DNA from: Asanoa siamensis
GTDB taxonomy: Bacteria; Actinomycetota; Actinomycetes; Mycobacteriales; Micromonosporaceae
NCBI RefSeq assembly: GCF_016862555.1
Contig: NZ_BONE01000047.1
Span: 1-64,000, forward strand
Length of the DNA: 64,000 nucleotides
Direction of reading: 5' to 3'
In this document: positions 45,329-53,799 of the stretch, piece after piece
Numbering within the stretch: position 1 is the first letter of the stretch
Layout of the letters: the number at the start of each line of letters is the position of its first letter
Program-made: the position numbers and the translations under genes
The notes under the pieces: generated by a model
Told to the model about the DNA's origin: nothing
Seen by the model: the letters and a program-made list of their open reading frames with translations, nothing else
Databases searched by the model: none

Positions 45329-46623
45329 AACTCGACCCGCAGGACGCTGGCGATGGCCCGGACGAACTCCAGGCCGCGCAGCTCCTCGACGGTCGCCGCC
45401 AGGGCCGCGTCGGGGGCGCCGTGGGTGACGATCACCAGCACGGCGTCGTCGCCGCGGCCCGACTGGCGGACCGTGGCGATCGAGACGTCGTGCTTGGCGA
45501 AGATCCCGGCCACGGTGGCCAGCACGCCGGCGCGGTCCGCCACGTCGAGGCTCACGTGGTAGCGGGTGACCGCCTCGCCCATCGGGCGGATCGGCAGGTC
45601 GGCGTAGTTGGACTCGCTCGCCGCCCGGGTGCCGGCGAGGCGGTTGCGGGCCACGGCGACGATGTCGCCGAGCACCGCGCTGGCCGTCGGCGCGCCGCCC
45701 GCGCCCCGGCCGTAGAACATGAGCTGGCCGGCCGCCTCGGCCTCGACGAACACCGCGTTGAACGCGTCGCCGACGCTGGCCAGCGGGTGGCTGGTCGGGA
45801 TCATCGCCGGGTGGACCCGGACACTGACCGACGCCTTGCCGTCCTGGTCGAGCGCCCGGGTGGCGATGCAGAGCAGCTTGATCGTGCAGCCCATCTGCTT
45901 GGCGCTCGCGACGTCCCGGGCGGACACCGCGGTGATGCCCTCGCGGTAGACGTCGGCCGCCCCGACCCGGGTGTGGAACGCGAGCGACGCCAGGATCGAC
46001 GCCTTGGCCGCGGCGTCGAAGCCCTCGACGTCGGCGGTCGGGTCGGCCTCCGCGTACCCGAGCGCCGTCGCCTCCTCCAGCGCCTCCTCGAAGCCGGCGC
46101 CGGTCGCGTCCATGGCCGAGAGGATGAAGTTGGTGGTGCCGTTGACGATGCCGGTGACCCGGGTCACGGTGTCGCCCTGCAGCGACTCGCGCAGCGGCCG
46201 CAGCAGCGGGATCGCGCCCGCCACGGAAGCCTCGTAGTAGAGGTCCGCGCCGCCCTCGGTGGCCGCGTCGTGCAGCGTGCCACCGTCCTCGGCGAGCAGC
46301 GCCTTGTTGGCGGTGACCACGCTCTTGCCGGCCCGCAGCGCCTCGACCAGCCACGTGCGGGCCGGCTCGATGCCGCCCACGACCTCGACCACCACGTCGA
46401 CGTCCTCGCGCTTGACCAGGCCCAGCGCGTCGGTGGTGAACAGGCCGGGATCGACCGGCAGGTCGCCCCGGTCGCGGCCGGGTCGCCGGACGGCGATGCC
46501 GACGATCTCCAGCGGCGCGCCGACCCGCGCGGTCAGGTCGGCCGCCTGCTCGTGCAGGAGGCGGACGACCTCGGTGCCCACGGTGCCGCAACCCAGCAGA
46601 GCCAGGCGCACGCTTCTACTCAT
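45325..46623 (-). CDS. hom: Homoserine dehydrogenase
   Basis: NAD(P)-dependent reduction of aspartate semialdehyde to homoserine, the branch point to Thr and Met (432 aa). The Rossmann motif is LLGCGTVGTEV; KSVVTANKALLAE contains the catalytic-region Lys, and GIVNGTTNFILSAM is the family signature. A C-terminal ACT domain (SLDVADRAGVLATVAGIF) suggests Thr feedback control. Its ATG overlaps the lysA stop by four bases, so the two are coupled. thrC does not follow directly: an accessory cluster intervenes. Confidence 0.97.
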   Translation of the reverse strand: MSRSVRLALLGCGTVGTEVVRLLHEQAADLTARVGAPLEIVGIAVRRPGRDRGDLPVDPGLFTTDALGLVKREDVDVVVEVVGGIEPARTWLVEALRAGKSVVTANKALLAEDGGTLHDAATEGGADLYYEASVAGAIPLLRPLRESLQGDTVTRVTGIVNGTTNFILSAMDATGAGFEEALEEATALGYAEADPTADVEGFDAAAKASILASLAFHTRVGAADVYREGITAVSARDVASAKQMGCTIKLLCIATRALDQDGKASVSVRVHPAMIPTSHPLASVGDAFNAVFVEAEAAGQLMFYGRGAGGAPTASAVLGDIVAVARNRLAGTRAASESNYADLPIRPMGEAVTRYHVSLDVADRAGVLATVAGIFAKHDVSIATVRQSGRGDDAVLVIVTHGAPDAALAATVEELRGLEFVRAIASVLRVEF

Positions 46624-48005
46624 CCCACATCCAATGCGAGGAGGTCGGCTTCGGTCTCCCGCCGGACGATCACCCGTGCCTCGCCACCGCGGACGGCGAC
46701 CACCGGCGGCCGTGGCACGTGGTTGTAGTTGCTGGCCATGCTCCGGCAGTAGGCACCGGTGCCGGGCACTGCGAGAAGATCTCCGGGCTGCACGTCGGCG
46801 GGCAGGAATTCATCCTTAACAACGATGTCCCCGGACTCACAATGTTTTCCCACCACCCGGGCAAGGATCGGGTCGGCGCCGGACTCCCGGCCCGCCACCG
46901 TCGCCGAGTAGGACGCGCCGTACAACGCTGTCCGGATGTTGTCGCTCATCCCGCCGTCGACGCTGACGTAGGTGCGCAGGCCGTCGACGTCCTTGACGGT
47001 GCCGACCTCGTACAGCGTGAACATCGCCGGACCGACGATGGCCCGGCCGGGCTCGACGGAGAGCTTCGGCACAGCAAGATCCAGAACCGCACACTCGTCG
47101 TCGACGATCTTGAGCATCCGCTCGGCCAGGTCCGCGGGCGAGGCCGGGTCGTCCTGCGTCGTGTACGCGATGCCGAAGCCACCACCGAGGTCGATCTCGG
47201 GCAGCTCGATCCCGCGCGCGTCGCGGACCTGTGCCTGCAGGGCGAGCACGCGCCGCGCCGCGACCTCGAAGCCGCTCGCGTCGAAGATCTGGGAGCCGAT
47301 GTGCGAGTGCAGGCCGCGCAGGTCCAGCACGTCGTCGTCGAGGATCTTGGCGACCGCCTTGAACGCCGCTCCGCCACCGACCGAGAAGCCGAACTTCTGG
47401 TCCTCGTGGGCGGTCGCGATGAACTCGTGGGTGTGCGCCTCGACGCCGACGGTCACGCGTACCAGAACGGGTTGCCTGACGCCTTTCGAGCGGGCGATCG
47501 CGGTCAGCCGGTCGATCTCGTCGAACGAGTCGACCACGATCCGGCCGACGCCCGCGTCGACCGCCCGCTCCAGCTCGACCCGCGACTTGTTGTTGCCGTG
47601 GAAGGCGATCCGCGGTGCCGGCATGCCGGCCGACAGCGCGGTGGCCAGCTCGCCGCCGGTGCAGACGTCGAGCGAGAGCCCTTCCTCCTCGATCGCACGC
47701 ACGACGGCGCGGCAGAGGAACGCCTTGCCCGCGTAGTAGACGTCGTGCCCGGCGAACGCGGCCTTGAACGCCCGGGCCCGGGCCCGCAGGTCGTCCTCGT
47801 CGAGCACGTACGCGGGCGTGCCGTACTCCTGTTGGATGTCCTTGACCGTGAGCCCGCTGACGGTGAGCCCGCCGGCCTCGTCGCGCGTCACACCGCTCGG
47901 CCAGAGCTGTGGCACCAACGCATTGACGTCATCAGGGGTACGCAACCAGGCGGGCCCCCGATTGCCGAGCTCCCCGTGCAGCGCGCCAGCTTCGTGCGCC
48001 CTCAT
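46620..48005 (-). CDS. lysA: Diaminopimelate decarboxylase
   Basis: A PLP enzyme of alanine-racemase fold (461 aa) making Lys from meso-diaminopimelate. The PLP Lys is in VYYAGKAFLC; GGFGIAYTTQDD and EPGRAIVGPAMFTLYEVG bind the phosphate and substrate; CESGDIVVKDEFLP holds the catalytic Cys supplied across the dimer. The first ~30 residues are a poorly conserved extension. AAGGA precedes the ATG. It sits between argS and hom, overlapping hom by ATGA. Confidence 0.97.
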   Translation of the reverse strand: MRAHEAGALHGELGNRGPAWLRTPDDVNALVPQLWPSGVTRDEAGGLTVSGLTVKDIQQEYGTPAYVLDEDDLRARARAFKAAFAGHDVYYAGKAFLCRAVVRAIEEEGLSLDVCTGGELATALSAGMPAPRIAFHGNNKSRVELERAVDAGVGRIVVDSFDEIDRLTAIARSKGVRQPVLVRVTVGVEAHTHEFIATAHEDQKFGFSVGGGAAFKAVAKILDDDVLDLRGLHSHIGSQIFDASGFEVAARRVLALQAQVRDARGIELPEIDLGGGFGIAYTTQDDPASPADLAERMLKIVDDECAVLDLAVPKLSVEPGRAIVGPAMFTLYEVGTVKDVDGLRTYVSVDGGMSDNIRTALYGASYSATVAGRESGADPILARVVGKHCESGDIVVKDEFLPADVQPGDLLAVPGTGAYCRSMASNYNHVPRPPVVAVRGGEARVIVRRETEADLLALDVG

Positions 48006-48013
48006 GTTCCTTG

Positions 48014-49678
48014 TTACATCCGTTCAGGTGCGGTGACGCCGAGCAGCCCCAGTCCGTTGGCGATGACCGTGCGGGTGGCGTCGTTGAGCCACAGACGCGC
48101 GCGGTGCGTGTCGGTGATCTCCTCGTCGCCGTAGGGCAGGATCCGGCAGTTGTCATAGAACCGGTGGTACGCACCGGCGAGGTCCTCGAGGTAGCGGGCC
48201 ACCCGGTGGGGCTCGCGCAGCTCGGCCGCCGCGATGATCACCGCGGGGTAGTCGCCGAGCGACTTGAGGAGGTCGAGCTCCTTCTCGTGGTCGAGCAGCT
48301 CGGGGTGGAACGCGTCGCTGGCGCCGCGGGTCAACCCGACGTCGGCGGCGTTGCGGCCCACGCTGGCGGTGCGCGCGGCCACATATTGCACGTAGTAGAC
48401 CGGGTTGTCCCGGGTGGACCTCGTCCACAGCTCGACGTCGATGTCGATCGGGGAGTCGATGGAGTAGCGGGCCAGCGCGTACCGGGCGGCGTCGACGCCG
48501 ATCTTGTCGACCAGGTCCTCGAGCGTCAGCGTGGTGCCGGCGCGCTTGGACATCCGCAGCGCCTCGCCGTTCTCCACCAGGTTGACCAACTGTCCGATGA
48601 GGATCTCGAGGTTGCTGTCGGGGTCGTCGCCGAAGCACGCGGACATCGCGCGCATCCGGCCCACGTACCCGTGGTGGTCGGCGCCCAGCATGATCACGAC
48701 CCGGTCGAAGCCGCGCTGCCGCTTGTCGAGGTAGTAGGCGCAGTCGCCGGCGAAATAGGTCCAGTCGCCGTCGGACTTGCGCAGCACGCGGTCCTTGTCG
48801 TCACCGAAATCGGTGGTACGCAGCCAGACGGCGCCGTCGGCCTCGAAGATGTGGCCCTCGGCGCGCAGCCGCTCCAGGGCCAGGTCGAGCTCGCCCTCGT
48901 CGTGGAGCTGCTTCTCGTTGAAGTAGACGTCGAAGTGCACGCCGAAGTCGGACAGCGAGGACTTGATCTCGTCGAACATGATGTTGACGCCGTCGACGCG
49001 GAAGATCTCGAGGCTGTCCTTCTCGTCTTTCTCGGCCGCCTCGGGGTTTTTGGCCGCGACCGCGGCGGCGATCTCGCCGATGTAGGCGCCCCGGTAGCCG
49101 TCCTCCGGCGTCGGCTCGTCGCGGGCGGCCGCCCGCAGCGACCGGGCGAACCGGTCGATCTGGGAGCCGGCGTCGTTGAAGTAGTACTCGGTCGTCACGT
49201 CGGCGCCCGCCGCCCGCAGCAGCCGGCTCAACGCGTCGCCGACCGCGGCCCACCGCACGCCGCCGATGTGCACGGGGCCGGTCGGGTTGGCGGAGACGAA
49301 CTCCAGGTTGACCCGCTGGCCCGCGAACCGCTCACTGTGCCCGTAGGCCTCACCGGCCTCGACCACCACGCGGGCGAGCTGGCCGGCGGCCGCGGCGTCG
49401 AGCCGGATGTTGAGGAAGCCGGGCCCCGCGATCTCTACCGATTTGATACCTGGGGCGCGGCCGAGCTGGTCGGCGACCTCCGCGGCCAACTCGCGCGGCG
49501 GCACGCCGCTCTTCTTGGAGAGCTGAAGGGCCAGCGTGGAGGCGTAGTCGCCGTGCTCGGGGTTGCGGGGTCGCTCGACCGCGGTGCGCTCAGGCAGGGC
49601 GGAAAGATCAAGGCCGCGTCCGGTGAAGACGGCGCGGGCGGCGGCGAGCACGACCTCGGCGAGCTTGGCGGGAGTCAC
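48014..49678 (-). CDS. argS: Arginyl-tRNA synthetase
   Basis: Class I aminoacyl-tRNA synthetase charging tRNA-Arg (554 aa). The HIGH motif is present as HIGG ([13 protein letters not shown]), as common in ArgRS; the KMSK-like motif is LRMSKRAG. The N-terminal tRNA-binding domain and the C-terminal DALR helical domain ([28 protein letters not shown]) are complete. The start is GTG 49678 with no clear ribosome binding site. It heads the argS-lysA-hom run. A tRNA-Arg gene lies 3.6 kb away, probably unrelated. Confidence 0.97.
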   Translation of the reverse strand: MTPAKLAEVVLAAARAVFTGRGLDLSALPERTAVERPRNPEHGDYASTLALQLSKKSGVPPRELAAEVADQLGRAPGIKSVEIAGPGFLNIRLDAAAAGQLARVVVEAGEAYGHSERFAGQRVNLEFVSANPTGPVHIGGVRWAAVGDALSRLLRAAGADVTTEYYFNDAGSQIDRFARSLRAAARDEPTPEDGYRGAYIGEIAAAVAAKNPEAAEKDEKDSLEIFRVDGVNIMFDEIKSSLSDFGVHFDVYFNEKQLHDEGELDLALERLRAEGHIFEADGAVWLRTTDFGDDKDRVLRKSDGDWTYFAGDCAYYLDKRQRGFDRVVIMLGADHHGYVGRMRAMSACFGDDPDSNLEILIGQLVNLVENGEALRMSKRAGTTLTLEDLVDKIGVDAARYALARYSIDSPIDIDVELWTRSTRDNPVYYVQYVAARTASVGRNAADVGLTRGASDAFHPELLDHEKELDLLKSLGDYPAVIIAAAELREPHRVARYLEDLAGAYHRFYDNCRILPYGDEEITDTHRARLWLNDATRTVIANGLGLLGVTAPERM

Positions 49679-49774
49679 TGATCCATGCTAGCGGGGGTAG
49701 ACTCTGTCACTCGGTGGCGACCCTGCGCGCCCGATGATGCATCCCCCCATCACCGACCGAACTGACGAGGCACC

Positions 49775-50614
49775 ATGAGCATCAGCACTCCGGCCGGCGA
49801 CTCGAGCCGTCAGACCGCGCCGCCCGCTGCCAAGAAGGCCGTTGCCGGTGCGGGTCGCCCACCCGCCGCGCGTGGTGGCGCGCGTTCCGGCGGTGGTTCC
49901 GGTGGTTCCGGTGGTTCCGGCAACCGTCCCGGCGGAAAGGGCCGGCCCGGTGGCGGCGGGCCGCGCAAGCCGATCAAGCCGGTCAAGGTCAGCCAGGGCC
50001 GCAGCTGGGGCCCGATCGCGCTGTTCACGGCGGTCGGTGTGATCGCGGCCGCGATCATCGGGTACGGCGTCTACGCCGTCACCGTGGGCCCGCAGACGTG
50101 GCAGGAGAAGGCCGAGAACATCTCGGGCATCAGCGACTTCCGCACGAGCGACCCCAAGCTGTACGACACGCGGTCGCACAAGAGCGGCACAATTCAATAC
50201 GCGCAGATGCCGCCGGTCGCCGGCGACCACAACGTCTCGTGGCAGAACTGCATGGGCAACGTGTACGACGCGCAGATCGCCAACGAGAACGCCGTACACA
50301 GCCTCGAGCACGGCGCTGTCTGGGTGACGTACCGGCCTGACCTGCCCAAGGACCAGGTCGACGCGCTCGCTGGCAAGGTCGAGGGCCAGGAGTTCACCAT
50401 GATGAGCCCGTTCCCGGGGCTCGACAAGGCGATCTCGCTGCAGGCCTGGGGCTACCAGCTCAAGGTCGACAACGCGAGCGACAGCCGGATCGACGAGTTC
50501 ATCCGCGCGCTGCGCGTCAACGCCTCCCAGGAGCCCGGTGTCGGCTGCTCGGGCGGCGTCACCGCGACCGGCACGACCCCTCGAGAGCTTCAGCAGCAAC
50601 CGCAAGGGCAGTGA
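49775..50614 (+). CDS. DUF3105 membrane-anchored protein
   Basis: A 279-residue protein: a hydrophilic Gly/Pro/Arg-rich tail (1-70), one membrane segment (about 78-102, GPIALFTAVGVIAAAIIGYGVYAV) and an extracytoplasmic DUF3105 domain with MPPVAGDHNVSWQNC, VHSLEHGAVWVTYRP and AWGYQL. The conserved His and Cys could bind metal, but the function is not established. GAGG lies four bases before the ATG. It is paired with the DUF305 gene three bases downstream, a pairing common in Micromonosporaceae. Confidence 0.88.
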   Translation: MSISTPAGDSSRQTAPPAAKKAVAGAGRPPAARGGARSGGGSGGSGGSGNRPGGKGRPGGGGPRKPIKPVKVSQGRSWGPIALFTAVGVIAAAIIGYGVYAVTVGPQTWQEKAENISGISDFRTSDPKLYDTRSHKSGTIQYAQMPPVAGDHNVSWQNCMGNVYDAQIANENAVHSLEHGAVWVTYRPDLPKDQVDALAGKVEGQEFTMMSPFPGLDKAISLQAWGYQLKVDNASDSRIDEFIRALRVNASQEPGVGCSGGVTATGTTPRELQQQPQGQ

Positions 50615-50617
50615 TCG

Positions 50618-51289
50618 ATGAGCACGACGTACGACGCCGCGGTCGACGCCTCCTCCTCGCCTGACGATGACGAGGTGGCGCCGCCGCGGCGCTGGCGGCC
50701 GCTGACCCTGGCGGCCGCCGTCGTCGCGGCCGTGCTCCTGCTCACCGTCGCCTTCGGCGCGGGGTGGTTCGCGCAGTCGCGCAACCACCCCGGCGAAGGC
50801 TCGGTGGAGGCGGGCTTCGCCCGCGACATGTCCTCGCACCACGCCCAGGCGGTCGAGATGTCGATGCTGGCGCTCAACAAGAGCACCCAGCCCGACCTGC
50901 GCCTGCTGGCGGGCGAGATCGTCCAGGCGCAGCAGGCCCAGATCGGCATGATGCAGACCTGGCTGCGCACGTGGGGGCTCGAGCCGACCGGCCACGAGCG
51001 GCCGATGGCCTGGATGAAGGACGGCGCGAGCCTGCTGCAGAACGGGCTGATGCCGGGAATGGCGAGCCCGGCCGACATGACGGCGTTGCGGGACGCCACG
51101 GGGCCTGCTTTCGACCGGCTCTACCTGCGCCTGATGCAACAGCACCACCTGGGCGGGATCCACATGGTCGAGGGCCTTCTGGCGGAAAACCACGACCCGG
51201 ACGTGACCTGGCTGGCCGAGGCGATGGCCAAGGGCCAGCGTTCGGAGCTGGAGTTCATCCAGCAGATCCTCACCAAGATCGGTGCTTAG
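50618..51289 (+). CDS. DUF305 family protein
   Basis: A 223-residue protein with one N-terminal membrane helix (LTLAAAVVAAVLLLTVAFGAGWF) and an extracytoplasmic four-helix DUF305 domain (ferritin-like). The His/Met-rich elements FARDMSSHHAQAVEMSMLAL, QIGMMQTWL and LMQQHHLGGIHMVEGLL are the family signature and suggest copper or other metal binding. It is translationally close to the DUF3105 gene and probably works with it at the cell surface. A hairpin-like inverted repeat (about 51287-51315) follows. Confidence 0.88.
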   Translation: MSTTYDAAVDASSSPDDDEVAPPRRWRPLTLAAAVVAAVLLLTVAFGAGWFAQSRNHPGEGSVEAGFARDMSSHHAQAVEMSMLALNKSTQPDLRLLAGEIVQAQQAQIGMMQTWLRTWGLEPTGHERPMAWMKDGASLLQNGLMPGMASPADMTALRDATGPAFDRLYLRLMQQHHLGGIHMVEGLLAENHDPDVTWLAEAMAKGQRSELEFIQQILTKIGA

Positions 51290-51345
51290 CGTAGTTTCCT
51301 GACTACTTTGCGCTACCTCCTGGTGGCGTGCGTCGTTGAGCTGTC

Positions 51346-52020
51346 ATGGGGGCACTGCTCGACCCGCGCGGCTCGGCGCTGAGCTGGTGCCGCCGCGAGC
51401 GCATCGGCGGTGACGGCGCCCTGGCCGCGGGTCCTCGCGCTTCCGGCGGGTTCTGTTTGACGCGGGCGCAGGAGTTGGCCCTGATCGAGGCGATCCGCGC
51501 GGGTCGGCCGGCTGATCACGCGCTGGCGGGGCCGCTGTGGACCCGGCGGTCCGTGGTGGGTCTGGCGGGATCGCTGCTGGGGGTGACGCTGTCGTCCGCG
51601 CGGGCGACCCGGTTGCTGGCGTCGTGGGGTGCCGGTTTCCGCCCGCCGTCGTCGCGGGCGTGCCCGCTGTGCGCGGCGCCGGTGGCGCGGTGGGTGGAGA
51701 CGGCGTTCCCGGCCATCGCCCGTAAGGCGGCGACCCACCGGTCGGAGCCGCACTGGATCGGCCGCTCGCGCCTCTACGGGGTGACACCGGCGGCGGACGT
51801 GGTCTGCGCGGTGACGGGCCCATCTGGGCGGCAGCGCCTGTCCTTCGTGATAGCCCCCGGCGGCCCGTCAGCGACGCTGCGGACCGATTTCCTTTTGGGC
51901 CTGAACCCCACCCGCCCGGTGCACGCGGTGGTGGACGGCTCGTGGGCGACCTGGCAGCTACCCCGGCGCCTGCCACCCCGGGTGGTCCTGCACGCGATGC
52001 CAAGCTGCGAGCGGCGGTAG
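51346..52020 (+). CDS. Degenerate or domesticated IS630-like transposase
   Basis: A 224-residue protein whose first half has the IS630-type winged helix-turn-helix (LTRAQELALIEAIRAG; LWTRRSVVGLAGSLLGVTLS; ATRLLASWGAGF) and the WVETAFPAIARKA segment. The C-terminal half keeps the outline of the DDE domain (DFLLGLNP, VHAVVDGSWATW), but the acidic catalytic positions are not conserved: the usual DN is DG and the first D is replaced. There are no terminal inverted repeats that I can see. It may be a domesticated DNA-binding protein, or a decaying insertion. Confidence 0.6.
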   Translation: MGALLDPRGSALSWCRRERIGGDGALAAGPRASGGFCLTRAQELALIEAIRAGRPADHALAGPLWTRRSVVGLAGSLLGVTLSSARATRLLASWGAGFRPPSSRACPLCAAPVARWVETAFPAIARKAATHRSEPHWIGRSRLYGVTPAADVVCAVTGPSGRQRLSFVIAPGGPSATLRTDFLLGLNPTRPVHAVVDGSWATWQLPRRLPPRVVLHAMPSCERR

Positions 52021-52134
52021 TTCCCTGGCATTTGGCGGTCGTGCCTGCTGGTCGTGGGTCGCTCTGGTTCGGCACCGGCCTTTGGTGGCCGGCGCGACCA
52101 AGCGCCGCCTGGCCGCGGTTGGTGTCGGCGAGGT

Positions 52135-53142
52135 CTAGTGGTGGTGGTTCTGGTCGGCCATGTCACGACGGTTACGAAGGCCAACGAGCGCGATACCAGC
52201 GGCGATAAGGCCGACACCGACGAGCAGAACGACTCCGACGGCCATGCCGGTGGCCTGCGGCCCGGTACCGCCGTCGCCGCCACCGGTGCCGGGGACGGAC
52301 GGAGGGCTCTCGACGTCGCCGTTGTCGCCATCTCGGACGGCCTGACGGAAGACCCCGGTGACGGCCCCGTCGGCGGCGACCCGAACGACCGCGTGAGCCG
52401 GACCACCGGTGACCCGCGGCGCGGGGACCGGACGCTCACCTCGCGGCGGCGACCCTACGGCTGAATCCTTGGCCAGGTCGGCCGGCGGAGCATCCAGGGC
52501 TCCGACCACTGGTCCGCCCACTGACCCGGACGGCGTCGGTCCCGGCAGTCCGGGTGGTGTCCCTGCTGCCGCTGGTGGCGCAGTTCGGCCAGGCGGTCCC
52601 GGTGCCGCCGCAGTTGCCGCTCCTGGCGCAGTCCGGCCCGGCAGTCCGGGTGGCGTCGCTGCTGCCGCTCCCGGGACAGTCCGTCGCGGCAGTCCCGGTG
52701 GCGTCGCAGCTGCCGCTCCTGGCGGAGTCGGGACCGGCTGGGCGCGGCCCGCCGATGCCGGCCTCGTCACAGCATGCGGAGCGTTGACCGCCGCCCCGAC
52801 GAAGGCCGGTCCCGCCGACGAGGGCGAGGACTCGGCCAATGCGGCCGGGGTCCCGGCCGTCCCGCGTGAGGTCCCAGACGATCCCGGTAGGCGTTGTTGC
52901 GGATCGGTGGGTGACGTTGCGGAGTGGTGGCTGGGGCTGGTCGTACCCGATGGCTTGGCCCGCGTCTGTGCCCGAGCTTCCTGGTCGCGTTTCGCCGGGT
53001 GCGTGGGAGGGCGGGTCAGTTCGACGCGGCGGGCGCCCGACCCGGCGGGCGCCGGTTGGTCGGCAAAGGCCGGCCCGGCCCCCAGGAGCAGGCCAGCACC
53101 CACCGCCACCGCGGCGAGCGCGAGCGTGGGCCGCCAACGCAT
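52135..53142 (-). CDS. Secreted, Pro/Ala/Gly-repeat cell-surface protein
   Basis: A 335-residue protein: signal peptide (RPTLALAAVAVGAGLLLGAGPAFA), a long Ser/Thr/Pro/Ala-rich stalk, imperfect tandem repeats built on AAATPPGLPGRTAPG (about 15 residues, four to five copies, roughly 52530-52720), a short folded region (HAVVRVAADGAVTGVF) and a C-terminal membrane helix (AVGVVLLVGVGLIAAGIALVGL) followed by RNRR and a His-rich end. GGAGG before ATG 53142 decides the start. Probably a wall-spanning surface protein; function unknown. Repeat number may vary between strains. Confidence 0.75.
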   Translation of the reverse strand: MRWRPTLALAAVAVGAGLLLGAGPAFADQPAPAGSGARRVELTRPPTHPAKRDQEARAQTRAKPSGTTSPSHHSATSPTDPQQRLPGSSGTSRGTAGTPAALAESSPSSAGPAFVGAAVNAPHAVTRPASAGRAQPVPTPPGAAAATPPGLPRRTVPGAAAATPPGLPGRTAPGAATAAAPGPPGRTAPPAAAGTPPGLPGPTPSGSVGGPVVGALDAPPADLAKDSAVGSPPRGERPVPAPRVTGGPAHAVVRVAADGAVTGVFRQAVRDGDNGDVESPPSVPGTGGGDGGTGPQATGMAVGVVLLVGVGLIAAGIALVGLRNRRDMADQNHHH

Positions 53143-53314
53143 GATCCTCCAGCCTCCGTACGTGCCCGGACGACACATGCTTCTCGGCGGCTGACACCCG
53201 GCGCATCCGCTGAAGGGACAGGTTCCACCGCAGCTCGGACCCCCGACACGGCACCTCACGGGTGCCCACCGCACCCACCCGGCGCGATCCCTGCTACTCT
53301 TTCTCGGTCGCTGA

Positions 53315-53389
53315 GCCCCCGTAGCTCAGGGGATAGAGCACCGCCCTCCGGAGGCGGGGGCGCAGGTTCGAATCCTGCCGGGGGCACCA
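53315..53389 (+). tRNA. tRNA-Arg (anticodon CCG), CCA encoded
   Basis: A complete cloverleaf: acceptor stem GCCCCCG (53315-53321) pairs with CGGGGGC (53379-53385), D arm with AGCTCAGGGGATAGAGC, anticodon stem CCGCC/GGCGG with the loop CTCCGGA (53346-53352, anticodon CCG at 53348-53350), and T arm with GGTTCGAATCC. Discriminator A and CCA are encoded (53386-53389). It reads CGG. The 3' end borders a mosaic region of unusual genes, so it may be an integration site. Confidence 0.97.
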
Positions 53390-53799
53390 AAAAGAACTGC
53401 GCCACCCCACAGGGCGTGTTGATCATCGAAGCGACGTACGCCTTGCCACCGCTACGACAGCCCTGAGCAGCGACAACCAAACGTTCCCCGCGCCGTTGGG
53501 TGGTTCGGCACGAGCTGGGCCACCCAGCGCCCACGCTCGGCGTCGGGCATCGGCAGGATCTAGCCGGGCCGAGCGTGCAAACTGATGATCCGCCATCCGC
53601 CCCTGATGCGTCGTCGCGTCCTGTTCTGCCGATGAGAGTGCATCGGCGGAACTCCGCCGGGGCTGAACGCACACCTGTAGATGTCGGCAATAGCAAGAGC
53701 GCAATCATTGGTCTCGGAATGTCGAGCTTGGCCGTCAACGCGATTTGCAGGACTCGGCCTGGTGGGTGCGGAAGCGATCGTACTGGGTCTGTGGCCGCG
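53390..53799. other. Gene-free stretch between tRNA-Arg and the AAA ATPase gene
   Basis: In these 410 bp I see no supported gene. Open frames on both strands have no family resemblance, and one of them reads through the tRNA. No integrase remnant or second copy of the tRNA 3' end was found. Confidence 0.5.

Noticed and set aside
53256-53738. Minus-strand frame containing PPAGFEPAPPPPEGG
   Set aside because: This peptide is the well-known translation artefact of a tRNA gene read on the opposite strand.
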